Shown here piece by piece: positions 7,575-16,582 of a stretch of 64,000 nucleotides of DNA (position 1 is the stretch's first letter; every line of letters starts with the position of its first letter). This DNA comes from Kocuria flava. Its GTDB lineage: Bacteria > Actinomycetota > Actinomycetes > Actinomycetales > Micrococcaceae. Both the position numbers and the translations under genes were made by a program. Under the pieces are notes generated by a model that was not told the DNA's origin, made no database searches, and saw nothing but the letters and a program-made list of their open reading frames with translations. The stretch lies in NCBI RefSeq assembly GCF_001482365.1, contig NZ_CP013254.1, forward strand, positions 682,001 to 746,000. Reading direction: 5' to 3'.

Positions 7575-9244
7575 CAGCTGGCCCCGTTTCCGTCACGGGG
7601 CGGGAACAACCCTTGCGGGGCGCCGCGGCCGTCCCAGTTGAGCAGGTTCACCCGCCCGGCGAGGGCCTCGTTGCCCGTGGGGTCCTCGCCGCGCTGACGG
7701 GCCTGGAGGGCGGCGAAGTTCTCGGCGGCCACGGGCATGGGCCGGCCGGAGGCCTCCCCGAACACACCGGTCTGGCCCATCCCGGGCCCGCCGTCGACGT
7801 CGAGGGAGCAGCCGATCTCCTCGAGGTTGTGGGCCTCCTCGAGGTGGGCGGAGGGGATGACGTAGCGCTCGTCGTACTTGGCGATCGCCATCAGCCGGTA
7901 CATCTTCCGGATCCCGGCCCCGGTCATGCCCACGGCGGTGGCGATCGCCTCGTCGGGCTCGTCGCCGAGGGCGATGTCGCGCATGTAGGAGCGCATCGCG
8001 GCGAGCTTGCGCAGCACGTCCGTGACGACCTGCGTGTCCCCCGCGGTGAACAGCTCGGCGAGGTACTCCACCGGGATGCGCAGGGACTCGATGGCGCCGA
8101 AGAGGTTGCCCGCGTCCTCGCCGTCGTGGCCCTGGTCCTTGAGCAGGTCCACGACCGGGGACAGCGGCGGGACGTACCAGACCATGGGCATCGTGCGGTA
8201 CTCGGGGTGCAGGGGCAGGGCGACCCGCAGCTCCTTGGCCAGGGTGTGGACCGGGGAGCGGCGGGCGGCGTCGAGCCAGTCCTCGGGGATGCCCTCGGCC
8301 CGGGCCGCGGCGATCACCTCCGGGTCGTGCGGGTCGAGCATCAGGTCCAGCTGCGCCTCGTAGAGGTCGCGCTCGTCCGGGGTCGCGGCGGCCTCGGTGA
8401 CGCGGTCGGCGTCGTAGAGCAGGATCCCGATGTAGCGCAGCCGGCCCACGCACGTCTCCGCGCACACGGTGGGGATGCCCACCTCGATGCGGGGGTAGCA
8501 GAAGGTGCACTTCTCGGCCTTGCCGGACTTGTGGTTGTAGTACATCTTCTTGTACGGGCAGCCGGTGACGCACTGGCGCCAGCCGCGGCACCGGTCCTGG
8601 TCCACGAGCACGATCCCGTCCTCGGCCCGCTTGTAGATCGCCCCGGAGGGGCAGGAGGCCATGCAGGAGGGGTTGAGGCAGTGCTCGCAGATGCGCGGGA
8701 GGTAGAACGCGAAGGTCTGCTCGAACTCGAACCGGATCCGCTCCTCGGACTCCCGCCGGACCTTCTCGACCACCGGGTCGAGGTGACCCATCTCGGGGGC
8801 GCCGCCGAGGTTGTCGTCCCAGTTGGCCGACCAGGTGATCTTCATGTCGTCGCCGGTGATCAGGGACTTGGGCCGGGCCACGGGGAAGTCCTCGCCCGCG
8901 GGGGCGTTGATGAGGTTCTCGTAGTCGTAGGTCCACGGCTCGTAGTAGTCGTTGAGCTCGGGCTGGACGGGACTGGCGAACAATCCTGCCAGCTTCGCCC
9001 ACCGCCCACCGGACTTCAGCTTGAGGTTGCCGCGGCGGTTGAGCTCCCAGCCGCCCTTCCACTTCTCCTGGTCCTCGTACCGGCGGGGATAGCCCTGCCC
9101 GGGACGGGTCTCCACGTTGTTGAACCACACGTACTCGGTGCCGGCGCGGTTGGTCCACGCCTGTTTGCACGTCACCGAACAGGTGTGGCACCCGATGCAC
9201 TTGTCGAGCGCCATCACCATGGCGACCTGGGCCATGACTCGCAT
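7574..9244 (-). CDS. narH: Respiratory nitrate reductase beta subunit
   Basis: A 556-residue FeS electron-transfer subunit. Four cysteine clusters are visible: CIGCHTCSVTCK near the N-terminus, CEHCLNPSCMASC, CRGWRQCVTGC (Trp replaces one Cys, the usual 3Fe-4S position) and CTFCYPRIEVGIPTVCAETC. It relays electrons from NarI hemes to NarG. The start codon overlaps the narG stop as ATGA at 9241-9244; the open frame reaching further upstream is antisense to nothing useful and lies inside narG. Confidence 0.96.
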   Translation of the reverse strand: MRVMAQVAMVMALDKCIGCHTCSVTCKQAWTNRAGTEYVWFNNVETRPGQGYPRRYEDQEKWKGGWELNRRGNLKLKSGGRWAKLAGLFASPVQPELNDYYEPWTYDYENLINAPAGEDFPVARPKSLITGDDMKITWSANWDDNLGGAPEMGHLDPVVEKVRRESEERIRFEFEQTFAFYLPRICEHCLNPSCMASCPSGAIYKRAEDGIVLVDQDRCRGWRQCVTGCPYKKMYYNHKSGKAEKCTFCYPRIEVGIPTVCAETCVGRLRYIGILLYDADRVTEAAATPDERDLYEAQLDLMLDPHDPEVIAAARAEGIPEDWLDAARRSPVHTLAKELRVALPLHPEYRTMPMVWYVPPLSPVVDLLKDQGHDGEDAGNLFGAIESLRIPVEYLAELFTAGDTQVVTDVLRKLAAMRSYMRDIALGDEPDEAIATAVGMTGAGIRKMYRLMAIAKYDERYVIPSAHLEEAHNLEEIGCSLDVDGGPGMGQTGVFGEASGRPMPVAAENFAALQARQRGEDPTGNEALAGRVNLLNWDGRGAPQGLFPPRDGNGAS

Positions 9245-12200
9245 CAGTACTGGACCTCCTGGGAGCGCTTGCGGACCACGGAGACGATGTCGCGCTGGTT
9301 GCCGGTGGGCCCGAGGTAGTTGAAGGCCCAGGACAGCTGCGCGTAGCCGCCGACCATGTGGGTGGGTTTGACGAGGATGCGGGTCACGGAGTTGTGGATT
9401 CCGCCGCGGCGGCCGGTGGCCTCGGACTTGGGGACGTCGACCACCCGCTCCTGGGCGTGGTGGACGTAGACGACGCCGGCCGGCATGCGGTGGGAGACGA
9501 TCGCCCGGCCGATGTAGACGCCGTTGGTGTTCACGCACTCGACCCAGTCGTTGTCGGAGACCTCGATGAGCCCCGCGTCCTGGGGGCTCATCCACACGGT
9601 CGTGCCGCCGCGGGCCAGGGAGAGCATGAACAGGTTGTCCTGGTACTCGGAGTGGATCGACCACTTGTTGTGCGGGGTCAGGTAGCGCACCGCGATCGAG
9701 AGGTCACCGCGCTCCCCGAGCTTGGGCTCCCCGAAGAGCCGGTGCATGTCCAGGGGCGGTCGGTAGATCGGCAGCGCCTCTCCCATGTCCTGGATCCAGT
9801 CGTGGTCGAGGAAGAAGTGCATCCGCCCCGTGAGGGTGTGGAAGGGCTTGAGCCGTTCGATGTTGATGGTGAACGGCGCGTAGCGGCGCCCGCCGGTCTC
9901 GGAGCCGGACCACTCCGGGGAGGTGATCACCGGCACCGGGGCGGCCTGGGTGTCGGCGAAGGTGATCCGCTTCTCCTCGGAGCCGCGGGCCAGGTCGGCG
10001 AGCGCCACGCCGGTGCGCTTCTCGAGGGTCTCGAAGCCCTGCACGGCGAGCTCCCCGTTGGTCGTGCCGGAGAACAGCAGGATGGCCTCGGCCATGCGGG
10101 CGTCGGTGTCCACCGCGGGGCGGCCGGCGGCGGCCCCGCGGTCGAAGACCCCGTGCAGGCGGGCGAGCTGGTCCACCTGGTGGGAGACGTCGTAGGTGAT
10201 GTGCTTGGTGGTGAAGCCGAGCTGCTCGGCCAGGGGCCCCACCGCGGCGAACTTCTCCCCGACCGCGGTGTAGTCCCGCTCCACGATTTTCAAATCGGGC
10301 AGGTTCTTGCCGGGCACGGCGGAGATGTCGGTGCCCTTCCAATCCGGGGCGTGCCCGCCCGGCTGGGCGATCTCCCCCGGGGTGTCGTGGGTGAGCGCGG
10401 TGGCCACCAGATCCTTGCGGACCCCCAGGTGGGTCCGCGCCTGCCGGGAGAACTCCTCGGCCAGCAGCCGGAACAGGTCGTAGTCGGTCTTCGCCTCCCA
10501 CGGCGGGTTGATCGCCGGGGTGAACGCGTGGATGTAGGGGTGCATGTCCGTGGTGTTCAAATCGTGCTTCTCGTACCAGGTGGCGGCGGGGAACACGACG
10601 TCGGACAGCAGCGTCGAGCTGGTCATCCGGAAGTCGGCCGAGACCAGCAGATCGAGCTTGCCCTCGGGCGCCTGCTCGTGCCAGGTCACGTCCTTGGGCC
10701 GGGACCGGGAGTGGTCCTCGCCCATGACGTTGTGGTGGGTGCCCAGCAGGTGCTTGAGGAAGTACTCCTCACCCTTGGCCGAGGAGCCCAGCAGGTTCGA
10801 GCGCCACAGCACCAGGGTGCGCGGCCAGTTCTGTGGGGCGTCGACGTCCTCGACGGCAAAACGCATGTCCTCGGCCTTGAGCCGGTCCGCCACCCAGGAT
10901 GCTTCATCGTCTGCTTCCCCGCGGGCCACCGCCTCGGCGGCGGCGTCGGCGACATCGAGGGAGTTCTGGTCGAACTGTGGATAAAACGGCATCCACCCCA
11001 TGCGGGTGGACTTGGCGACCACGTCGGCGGTGTGCATGCCCTTCAAGTGACCCTGGGCCAGCGGGGACTGCAGCGAGTCCGAGGAGTAGCCGTCGGAGCG
11101 GAACTGGTCGGTGTGCATGTACCAGAACGCGGTGCCGATCATGAACCGCGGGGGCCGGGTCCAGTCGGTGGCCGCGGCCATCGCCGCCCACCCGGTGATC
11201 GGCCGGGCCTTCTCCTGGCCCACGTAGTGCGCCCACCCCCCGCCGTTGCGGCCCTGGCACCCGCACAGCATCAGCATCGCGAGGATCGCCCGGTAGGTGA
11301 CGTCCCCGTGGTACCACTGGCAGATGCCGGCACCGAGGATGATCATCGACCGGCCCTGCGACTTCTCCGCGTTGGCGGCGAACTCCCGGGCGATGCGGGC
11401 CACGGCCTGGGCCGGGACCGAGGTGATCTCCTCCTGCCAGGCCGGGGTATAGGGGGTGGTGACGTCGTCGTACCCGGACGCCCACCGCCCGGGCAGCCCG
11501 TCCCGGCCCACCCCGTACTGGGCGAGCATCAGGTCGAAGACCGTGGTCACCGTCCGCCCCGCCACCTCCATGACAGGCACCCCACGGTGGATCACGGAGC
11601 CCTCGCCGGTGGCGTCGGTGAACGCGGGCAGCTCCACTGCACTGCTGGTCCCGGTGTAGGAGGCCGCGTCCGTGATCGACAGCGCCGGGCGCACCCCCTG
11701 CAGATCCAGGTTCCACTTCCCCTCGTCGGCCTCGTTGTAGCGGAAGCCCATCGACCCGTTGGGCACCACCGGGGCGCCGGCGTCACGGTCGATCAGCACC
11801 GTCTTGAACGCCGCGTCGGAGACCTGCGCCTCATCCCCGCCGAGATCGGCGGCGTGCAGGAACTTGCCCGGCACCACGGCGCCGTCGCCACGCTGCTCGA
11901 GGGTGACCAGCATGGGCAGGTCGGTGTACTGCACCACGTAGTCCTCGAAGAACGGGACCCGCCGGTCCACGAAGTTCTCCTTGAGGATCACATGTCCCAT
12001 GGCCATGGCCAGGGCGGCGTCGGTGCCGGCCTGGGCCGGCAGCCACTCGTCGGCGAACTTCGTGTTGTCCGCGTAGTCCGGGCTGACCGAGACCACCTTG
12101 GTGCCGCGATAGCGGGCCTCGACCATCCAGTGGGCGTCCGGGGTGCGGGTGACCGGGATGTTGGAGCCCCACATCATCAGATAGGTCGCATCCCACCAGT

Positions 12201-12969
12201 CACCCGACTCGGGCACATCCGTCTGGTCCCCGAAAACCTGCGGGCTGGCCACCGGCAGATCGGCGTACCAGTCGTAGAAGCTGTTCATCACCCCGCCGAT
12301 GAGGTTGATGAACCGGGCCCCGGCCGCGTGGGAGACCATCGACATCGCCGGGATCGGAGAGAACCCGGTGCACCGGTCGGGGCCGTAGGTCTTGATCGTG
12401 TGCACGTGGGCGGCGGCCGTCATCTCGAGCGCCTCCTGCCAACTCGAGCGCACCAGCCCGCCCTTGCCGCGGGCCTGCTGGAACGCCCGGCGCTTCTCCG
12501 GATCCCCCACCACCGCCTGCCAGGCGAGCACCGGATCCCCGCCGACCTCGGCCTTGGCGGCCCGGTACATCTCCAGCAGCACCCCGCGCACGTACGGGTA
12601 GCGCACCCGAGTGGGGGAGTAGGTGTACCAGGAGAAGGCCGCCCCGCGCGGGCAGCCGCGGGGTTCGTACTCCGGGCGGTCCGGGCCCACCGAGGGGTAG
12701 TCGGTCTCCTGGGCCTCCCAGGTGATGATCCCGTCCTTGACGTAGACCTTCCACGAGCACGACCCCGTGCAGTTCACCCCGTGCGTGGAGCGGACCACCT
12801 TGTCATGACTCCACCGGTTGCGGTAGAAGGCGTCGCCGGCCCGGCCTCCCTCACGGAACACCGCGCGCCGGTCCGGGCTCTCCTCCCAGCGGGTGAAGAA
12901 CTTCCCGAGCTTGAGCAGAGCGTCGGAAGCAGGACCATCGATGCGCGGCGGAACGGAGTCGGTCGTCAT
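9244..12969 (-). CDS. narG: Respiratory nitrate reductase alpha subunit
   Basis: A 1241-residue molybdo-bis-MGD catalytic subunit that reduces nitrate to nitrite at the inner face of the membrane. The FS0 cluster motif HGVNCTGSCSWK (His ligand plus Cys) is followed by RGCPRGAAFSWY. The molybdenum-ligand Asp lies in NSFYDWYADLP, matching E. coli Asp222. There is no Tat signal, as expected for a cytoplasm-facing NarG. It is first gene of narGHJI-narK. Two palindromes lie in its upstream region (12995-13009 and 13098-13114). It depends on molybdenum cofactor, whose genes start divergently at 13392. Confidence 0.97.
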   Translation of the reverse strand: MTTDSVPPRIDGPASDALLKLGKFFTRWEESPDRRAVFREGGRAGDAFYRNRWSHDKVVRSTHGVNCTGSCSWKVYVKDGIITWEAQETDYPSVGPDRPEYEPRGCPRGAAFSWYTYSPTRVRYPYVRGVLLEMYRAAKAEVGGDPVLAWQAVVGDPEKRRAFQQARGKGGLVRSSWQEALEMTAAAHVHTIKTYGPDRCTGFSPIPAMSMVSHAAGARFINLIGGVMNSFYDWYADLPVASPQVFGDQTDVPESGDWWDATYLMMWGSNIPVTRTPDAHWMVEARYRGTKVVSVSPDYADNTKFADEWLPAQAGTDAALAMAMGHVILKENFVDRRVPFFEDYVVQYTDLPMLVTLEQRGDGAVVPGKFLHAADLGGDEAQVSDAAFKTVLIDRDAGAPVVPNGSMGFRYNEADEGKWNLDLQGVRPALSITDAASYTGTSSAVELPAFTDATGEGSVIHRGVPVMEVAGRTVTTVFDLMLAQYGVGRDGLPGRWASGYDDVTTPYTPAWQEEITSVPAQAVARIAREFAANAEKSQGRSMIILGAGICQWYHGDVTYRAILAMLMLCGCQGRNGGGWAHYVGQEKARPITGWAAMAAATDWTRPPRFMIGTAFWYMHTDQFRSDGYSSDSLQSPLAQGHLKGMHTADVVAKSTRMGWMPFYPQFDQNSLDVADAAAEAVARGEADDEASWVADRLKAEDMRFAVEDVDAPQNWPRTLVLWRSNLLGSSAKGEEYFLKHLLGTHHNVMGEDHSRSRPKDVTWHEQAPEGKLDLLVSADFRMTSSTLLSDVVFPAATWYEKHDLNTTDMHPYIHAFTPAINPPWEAKTDYDLFRLLAEEFSRQARTHLGVRKDLVATALTHDTPGEIAQPGGHAPDWKGTDISAVPGKNLPDLKIVERDYTAVGEKFAAVGPLAEQLGFTTKHITYDVSHQVDQLARLHGVFDRGAAAGRPAVDTDARMAEAILLFSGTTNGELAVQGFETLEKRTGVALADLARGSEEKRITFADTQAAPVPVITSPEWSGSETGGRRYAPFTINIERLKPFHTLTGRMHFFLDHDWIQDMGEALPIYRPPLDMHRLFGEPKLGERGDLSIAVRYLTPHNKWSIHSEYQDNLFMLSLARGGTTVWMSPQDAGLIEVSDNDWVECVNTNGVYIGRAIVSHRMPAGVVYVHHAQERVVDVPKSEATGRRGGIHNSVTRILVKPTHMVGGYAQLSWAFNYLGPTGNQRDIVSVVRKRSQEVQY

Positions 12970-12994
12970 GAAAAAAACCTAGTAATTCGTCGGC

Positions 12995-13009
12995 AAGAAT
13001 GCCATTCTT
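12995..13009. promoter_or_regulatory. Palindrome just upstream of narG
   Basis: AAGAATG-C-CATTCTT is a perfect 7-1-7 inverted repeat, 26 bases ahead of the narG start. A site this close would sit in the leader or over the transcription start, suiting a repressor. The regulator is not known. Confidence 0.4.
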
Positions 13010-13097
13010 ACGCGCTACTGGTCATCGCGCCGCGCGTCGTTCTGCCTTCGCTGGATTCCGCGGGAAATGCTGACGCGTCATATGTTTCAGAGGGAGA

Positions 13098-13114
13098 ACT
13101 TTGTTTCACAAAGT
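13098..13114. promoter_or_regulatory. ACTTTGT-TTC-ACAAAGT palindrome in narG/moaA region
   Basis: A perfect 7-3-7 inverted repeat, 129 bp ahead of narG and 278 bp ahead of moaA. Size and symmetry suit a dimeric regulator. It does not match a site whose regulator I can name. Confidence 0.4.
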
Positions 13115-13391
13115 GGGCCCGCTGGCCCCGTTCTAGCCCGGACTGGCAGCAATCCGAGGTGGTCTGCCCCGCGTGCGGAAAGCTTCGAAAGTGGTCCTAA
13201 TAAGTTTCTCGGCATTTCGTCATTCAGACCTGTTGTAATTGCGTCCCCATTGTCAGGGACAGCCGGTCTCGAGTAGGCCTCGGGCGAGGGCCGGTAACTT
13301 TTGTGGGTCAGCGGAGTGAGCCCATAGTGTGGCTGAATAAAGTAAGTGAAGCCTGTGCTATTGCGCCGGTTGAGGTGCCTGAGGCGGTGAC

Positions 13392-14489
13392 ATGAGCGTT
13401 TCCCTGGGACTTCCGCAGATCCGCAGTGCGGGACCGGCGCCCAGTCCCGCCCCGCCCCGGGCGGGACTGGTGGACCGCCACGGCCGCCGCGCCACCGATC
13501 TGCGGCTGTCGGTGATCGACAAGTGCAATCTGCGCTGCACCTATTGCATGCCCGCCGACGGCCTGCCCTGGCTGCCCGCCGCCCAGCTGATGACCCCCGG
13601 CGAGATCACCCGGATCGTCGGCGTCGGGGTGCGGCAGCTCGGCGTGACCGAGCTGCGCCTGACCGGCGGGGAGCCCCTGGTCCGCCGCGACCTCGAGGAC
13701 GTCGTCGCCGGGGTGCGCGCGGCGCACCGGGACCTGCCGATCTCGCTGACCACCAACGGCATCGGCCTCGCCGCCCGCGCGCCCGCCCTGGCGCGGGCCG
13801 GGCTGACCCGGATCAACATCTCCCTGGACAGCCTGGACGCCGAGACCTTCCGCCGGCTCGCCCGCCGCGACCGGCTCGCCGACGTGCTGGCCGGGGCCGA
13901 GGCCGCCGCGGCGGCCGGACTGACCCCGGTGAAGATCAACGCGGTGCTCATGCGCGGGATCAACGACCACGAAGCCCCCGACCTGCTGGCCTGGGCGCTC
14001 GAGCACGGCTTCGCGCTGCGCTTCATCGAGCAGATGCCCCTGGACGCCGACCACGGCTGGACCCGGGCAGACATGGTCACCGCCGCGCAGATCCGCGACC
14101 GGCTGGCCACCCGGTTCCGGCTCGTCCCGCACCCGGGGGCCCGTGACGGCGCCCCGGCCGAACTGTGGGACGTACGCTCGGTACCGGCCGAGGACGAAAG
14201 CGAGCCGCTGGGCACCGTGGGGATCATCGCCTCCGTCACGGAGCCGTTCTGCGCCGACTGCACCCGCACCAGGATCACCGCCGAGGGCCGGGTCCGCTCC
14301 TGCCTGTTCTCCCACGAAGAAGTGGACCTGCTGGACATGCTGCGCGCCGGGGCCACCGATGCGCAGCTGGCTCACCGGTGGCGGGCGGCGATGTGGGCCA
14401 AGCCCGCCGCCCACGGGATGGAGCACACCGGCCTGGACAGCCCTGACTACGTCCAGCCGGAGCGCTCGATGAGCGCGATCGGGGGCTGA
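13392..14489 (+). CDS. moaA: GTP 3',8-cyclase MoaA
   Basis: A 365-residue radical SAM enzyme for the first step of molybdenum cofactor synthesis (GTP to 3',8-cyclo-GTP). The SAM-cluster cysteines lie in CNLRCTYC (residues 45, 49, 52). The second, substrate-binding cluster is FCADCTRTR with the third Cys in RSCLF. The protein ends in the catalytic Gly-Gly. About 25 extra N-terminal residues are Pro/Ala-rich. It is divergent from narG and leads moaD-mobA-DUF6457, supplying cofactor to NarG. Confidence 0.96.
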   Translation: MSVSLGLPQIRSAGPAPSPAPPRAGLVDRHGRRATDLRLSVIDKCNLRCTYCMPADGLPWLPAAQLMTPGEITRIVGVGVRQLGVTELRLTGGEPLVRRDLEDVVAGVRAAHRDLPISLTTNGIGLAARAPALARAGLTRINISLDSLDAETFRRLARRDRLADVLAGAEAAAAAGLTPVKINAVLMRGINDHEAPDLLAWALEHGFALRFIEQMPLDADHGWTRADMVTAAQIRDRLATRFRLVPHPGARDGAPAELWDVRSVPAEDESEPLGTVGIIASVTEPFCADCTRTRITAEGRVRSCLFSHEEVDLLDMLRAGATDAQLAHRWRAAMWAKPAAHGMEHTGLDSPDYVQPERSMSAIGG

Positions 14490-14528
14490 GCCCGTGGCCG
14501 CTCGAAGACAGCAATCGAAGAAGGAACG

Positions 14529-14864
14529 ATGAGTCAGAACACCGCCGAGCACATCGCTGGTAGCCGCACCCGTGCCACGAGCACCACCGTGCGGGTGCGG
14601 TACTTCGCGGCCGCGCGGGCGGCCGCCGGAACTGAGGCCGAGACCCTGCAGCTACCTGCCGTGGACGGTCCACCCCCTACTCGCGCTGACGTGGAGGCAT
14701 CGCTGGGGCAACTGCATTCCCAGCCGCTCACTGGGCAGCCGCCGCTGGCGCAGGTGCTGGCCCGCTCCAGTTTCCTGCTCAACGGCGTGGCCTGCCCAGA
14801 ACCTGCGACCGAGATTCCGGATGCGGCGGTCCTCGACGTCCTGCCGCCCTTCTCCGGCGGATGA
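14529..14864 (+). CDS. moaD: Molybdopterin synthase small subunit MoaD
   Basis: A 111-residue ubiquitin-fold sulfur carrier ending in SGG, the C-terminal Gly-Gly that is thiocarboxylated and donates sulfur to precursor Z. The core VRVRYFAAARAAAGTEAE and the LLNG turn are typical. An extra 20 residues precede the fold. An AAGGA site is 5 bases ahead of the ATG. Its stop overlaps the mobA start as ATGA. The large subunit MoaE is not in the window. Confidence 0.9.
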   Translation: MSQNTAEHIAGSRTRATSTTVRVRYFAAARAAAGTEAETLQLPAVDGPPPTRADVEASLGQLHSQPLTGQPPLAQVLARSSFLLNGVACPEPATEIPDAAVLDVLPPFSGG

Positions 14865-15454
14865 GCACCCCAACCGGCGCTCCGGTCTTCCATGTTGTGG
14901 TCCTGGCCGGGGGCCGATCCTCCCGGCTGGGCGGCACACCCAAGGCGGGCCTACGGCGAGACGGGCGCACCCTCGTGGAGCTCACGGTGGACGCGGTGCA
15001 GGGGGCCGCCGGGGTCGTTGTGGTTGGACCCGCGGACCTGGCCATCCCCGCCGGCGTGCTGCGGACCCGGGAGGACCCTCCGTTCTCCGGACCGGCTGCG
15101 GGCATCGCGGCCGGGCTGGCCGCGCTCGAGGCGCTGTCGGAGGCGGACTGGACCATGACCCTGGCCTGCGACATGCCCGAAGTGGCCCGGGCAGTGCCCC
15201 TGTTGCTGGCGGCCGCCCGGGCCGCGCCGGAAGCGGACGGACACATCGGCGTTACCCCCGAGGGCCGACGTCAGCCCCTGGTAGCCCTGTACCGCACCGA
15301 GGCGCTGCGCGCGGCCTACGCGGACCAGGACCCCACCAACCGCTCGGTACGCTCCTTCACCCATGACCTTCTCCTGCAGGAGGTCACCGTGGGCGAGGAC
15401 GCCACCGCGGACGTGGACACGTGGGACGACGTGCACACCTTCCGCCTCAGCTGA
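14861..15454 (+). CDS. mobA: Molybdenum cofactor guanylyltransferase MobA
   Basis: A 197-residue nucleotidyltransferase that joins GMP to molybdopterin, giving the MGD form used by NarG. The nucleotide-binding loop LAGGRSSRLGGTPKAGL is at residues about 14-30, and the metal-site Asp is in LACDMPE. Translationally coupled to moaD. In several actinobacteria the C-terminal partner domain DUF6457 is fused to MobA; here it is the next separate gene. Confidence 0.92.
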   Translation: MSTPTGAPVFHVVVLAGGRSSRLGGTPKAGLRRDGRTLVELTVDAVQGAAGVVVVGPADLAIPAGVLRTREDPPFSGPAAGIAAGLAALEALSEADWTMTLACDMPEVARAVPLLLAAARAAPEADGHIGVTPEGRRQPLVALYRTEALRAAYADQDPTNRSVRSFTHDLLLQEVTVGEDATADVDTWDDVHTFRLS

Positions 15455-15483
15455 CAGAACACCCCCGAGGAAAGGAACGCGGC

Positions 15484-15774
15484 ATGGCGAAGAAGATGAC
15501 CCTGGAGGAACGGCGCCTGCTCTGCGCATGGATCGACCAGCTCAGAACCGACTTCGAGCTAGACGCCATGGACGTGCCTCTGGAAGACCTGCTGGCCTTG
15601 GCCGGGGTGGTCTCCACCGGGGTGGCCCGCCCCGCTGTGCCGGTCACGGCCTATGTCGCCGGATACCTCACGGCTCTACGCACCCGGAAGACACCGGATC
15701 ACGGCGCCGCCCACACCATCCAGGACGTCATCGCGGTCGTACCGGCACCTGCTGCGAATCCACAAGACACCTGA
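15484..15774 (+). CDS. DUF6457 protein
   Basis: A 96-residue helical protein. The start was set at ATG 15484, with GAGGAAAGGAAC just upstream. It contains the LLALAGVVSTGVARPAVPVTAYVAGYLT stretch with hydrophobic spacing of a small helical bundle. To my recollection DUF6457 occurs next to or fused with MobA in Actinobacteria, matching its place 29 bp behind mobA. Its biochemical role is not established. Confidence 0.8.
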   Translation: MAKKMTLEERRLLCAWIDQLRTDFELDAMDVPLEDLLALAGVVSTGVARPAVPVTAYVAGYLTALRTRKTPDHGAAHTIQDVIAVVPAPAANPQDT

Positions 15775-16089
15775 TCCTGCCCCGGCTCCTGGCGCAACCA
15801 CAGCTGCGGGGTCGAGGTGCCCGGTGATGCCGTGGATGAACGCGTCCACCACCACCGCGGCCCCGTTCCTATTCCGCGGCTCGCATGAACCCCGCCACGG
15901 GGACGACGGGTGGAGCCAGCAGGACCGAGCAGGGCAGGGCCAGACCGGGCTGCTGACACCGGCAGCACTGCCGGCGCTGGCGCATCGCTCATTGTCACCG
16001 GTGCTCGTCGTCGAGCCCTGTGGCCTCGCACGGGCGAGACCACAGGGCTCGACTGAAGAATCTACCCAGACGGTTGACGCTGCGGTGGG
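15775..16089. other. Convergent intergenic stretch
   Basis: 315 bp between the convergent DUF6457 and PNPOx genes. I see no convincing coding sequence. Its one clear element is the bipartite hairpin at 16011-16052. Confidence 0.5.
16011..16052. terminator. Bipartite hairpin, probably bidirectional terminator
   Basis: Perfect 13-bp arms 16011-16023 and 16040-16052 enclose a second stem, CTCGC/GCGAG. It lies between the moa/mob operon and the minus-strand PNPOx gene, so it could end both transcripts. Confidence 0.6.
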
Positions 16090-16557
16090 TCAGTCCACTG
16101 GCGACCGCGGTGCCTCCGACAAGGGGGTGCGCCACGCCTTCGGATCGGCCACCTGGAACCGGCGTCCCGACACGGCAGTGGGGTGGATGCGCACGAATCG
16201 TCCCTTCGGTCCACTCTGCCACGGCAGCAGCGGCAGGCTCAGCGTATCGGTCAGTTCCTCGATACCGCGGATCTGCTCGGACCGTCCCTTGACCACCACG
16301 CTCCACGCCCGATTGACCGACGCCTCGTACCCGTCGATCTCCAGGGCCACGGGCACACCGGACAGAGCCGCCGAGAGCTTGGTGCCTTCTGCGGTGCGGA
16401 ACACCAAGCTGCTGTGATCCACCACGTAGTTGATCGGAAAGATCTCCGGGTGATCTGCCACCCAAACCGCCAGACGGCCGATGTCCGTGGCACGCAGCAG
16501 CGTCCAACAGGCACTGGCCGACAGCGTTTCGATTCCATCCCCGTACTCCGCGGTCAT
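16090..16557 (-). CDS. PNPOx-fold flavin/F420-binding family protein
   Basis: A 155-residue split-barrel protein of the pyridoxamine 5'-phosphate oxidase superfamily. Typical strands are GRLAVWVADHPEIFPINYVVDHSSLVFRTAEG followed by VALEIDG and WSVVVKG. Such proteins bind FMN or F420 and perform unspecified reductions or sensing. A GGGAGGACG site precedes the ATG. It lies 25 bp behind hmp on the same strand, so a link to NO or redox stress is likely but unproven. Confidence 0.85.
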   Translation of the reverse strand: MTAEYGDGIETLSASACWTLLRATDIGRLAVWVADHPEIFPINYVVDHSSLVFRTAEGTKLSAALSGVPVALEIDGYEASVNRAWSVVVKGRSEQIRGIEELTDTLSLPLLPWQSGPKGRFVRIHPTAVSGRRFQVADPKAWRTPLSEAPRSPVD

Positions 16558-16582
16558 GACGTCCTCCCTAGGATTTTCGTTC

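Larger units (their letters stand above)
12970..13391. other. Divergent narG/moaA regulatory region
   Basis: No credible gene in 422 bp; the sequence is clearly less GC-rich than the flanks, as expected for promoter DNA. It contains two perfect short palindromes and, on the plus strand, a possible sigma-70-like promoter for moaA with -35 TTGTGG (13301-13306), an 18-bp spacer and -10 TAGTGT (13325-13330). A small CCTCG-GG-CGAGG stem lies near 13279. No FNR-type TTGAT-N4-ATCAA site was seen. Confidence 0.5.

Noticed and set aside
13098..13114. Rex (NADH-sensing) operator
   Set aside because: The palindrome shares TTG and CAA ends with Rex sites, but spacing and core differ (7-3-7 instead of 8-2-8); I report it only as an unassigned palindrome.
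9358..13200. 1280-codon open frame on the plus strand opposite narG
   Set aside because: It is the shadow of narG in GC-rich DNA: the translation is His/Gly/Val-rich low-complexity with no domain, while narG is certain.
15653..16417. Plus-strand open frame across the moa/PNPOx gap
   Set aside because: It crosses the long hairpin and runs antisense to the PNPOx gene; no recognisable domain and no ribosome site.
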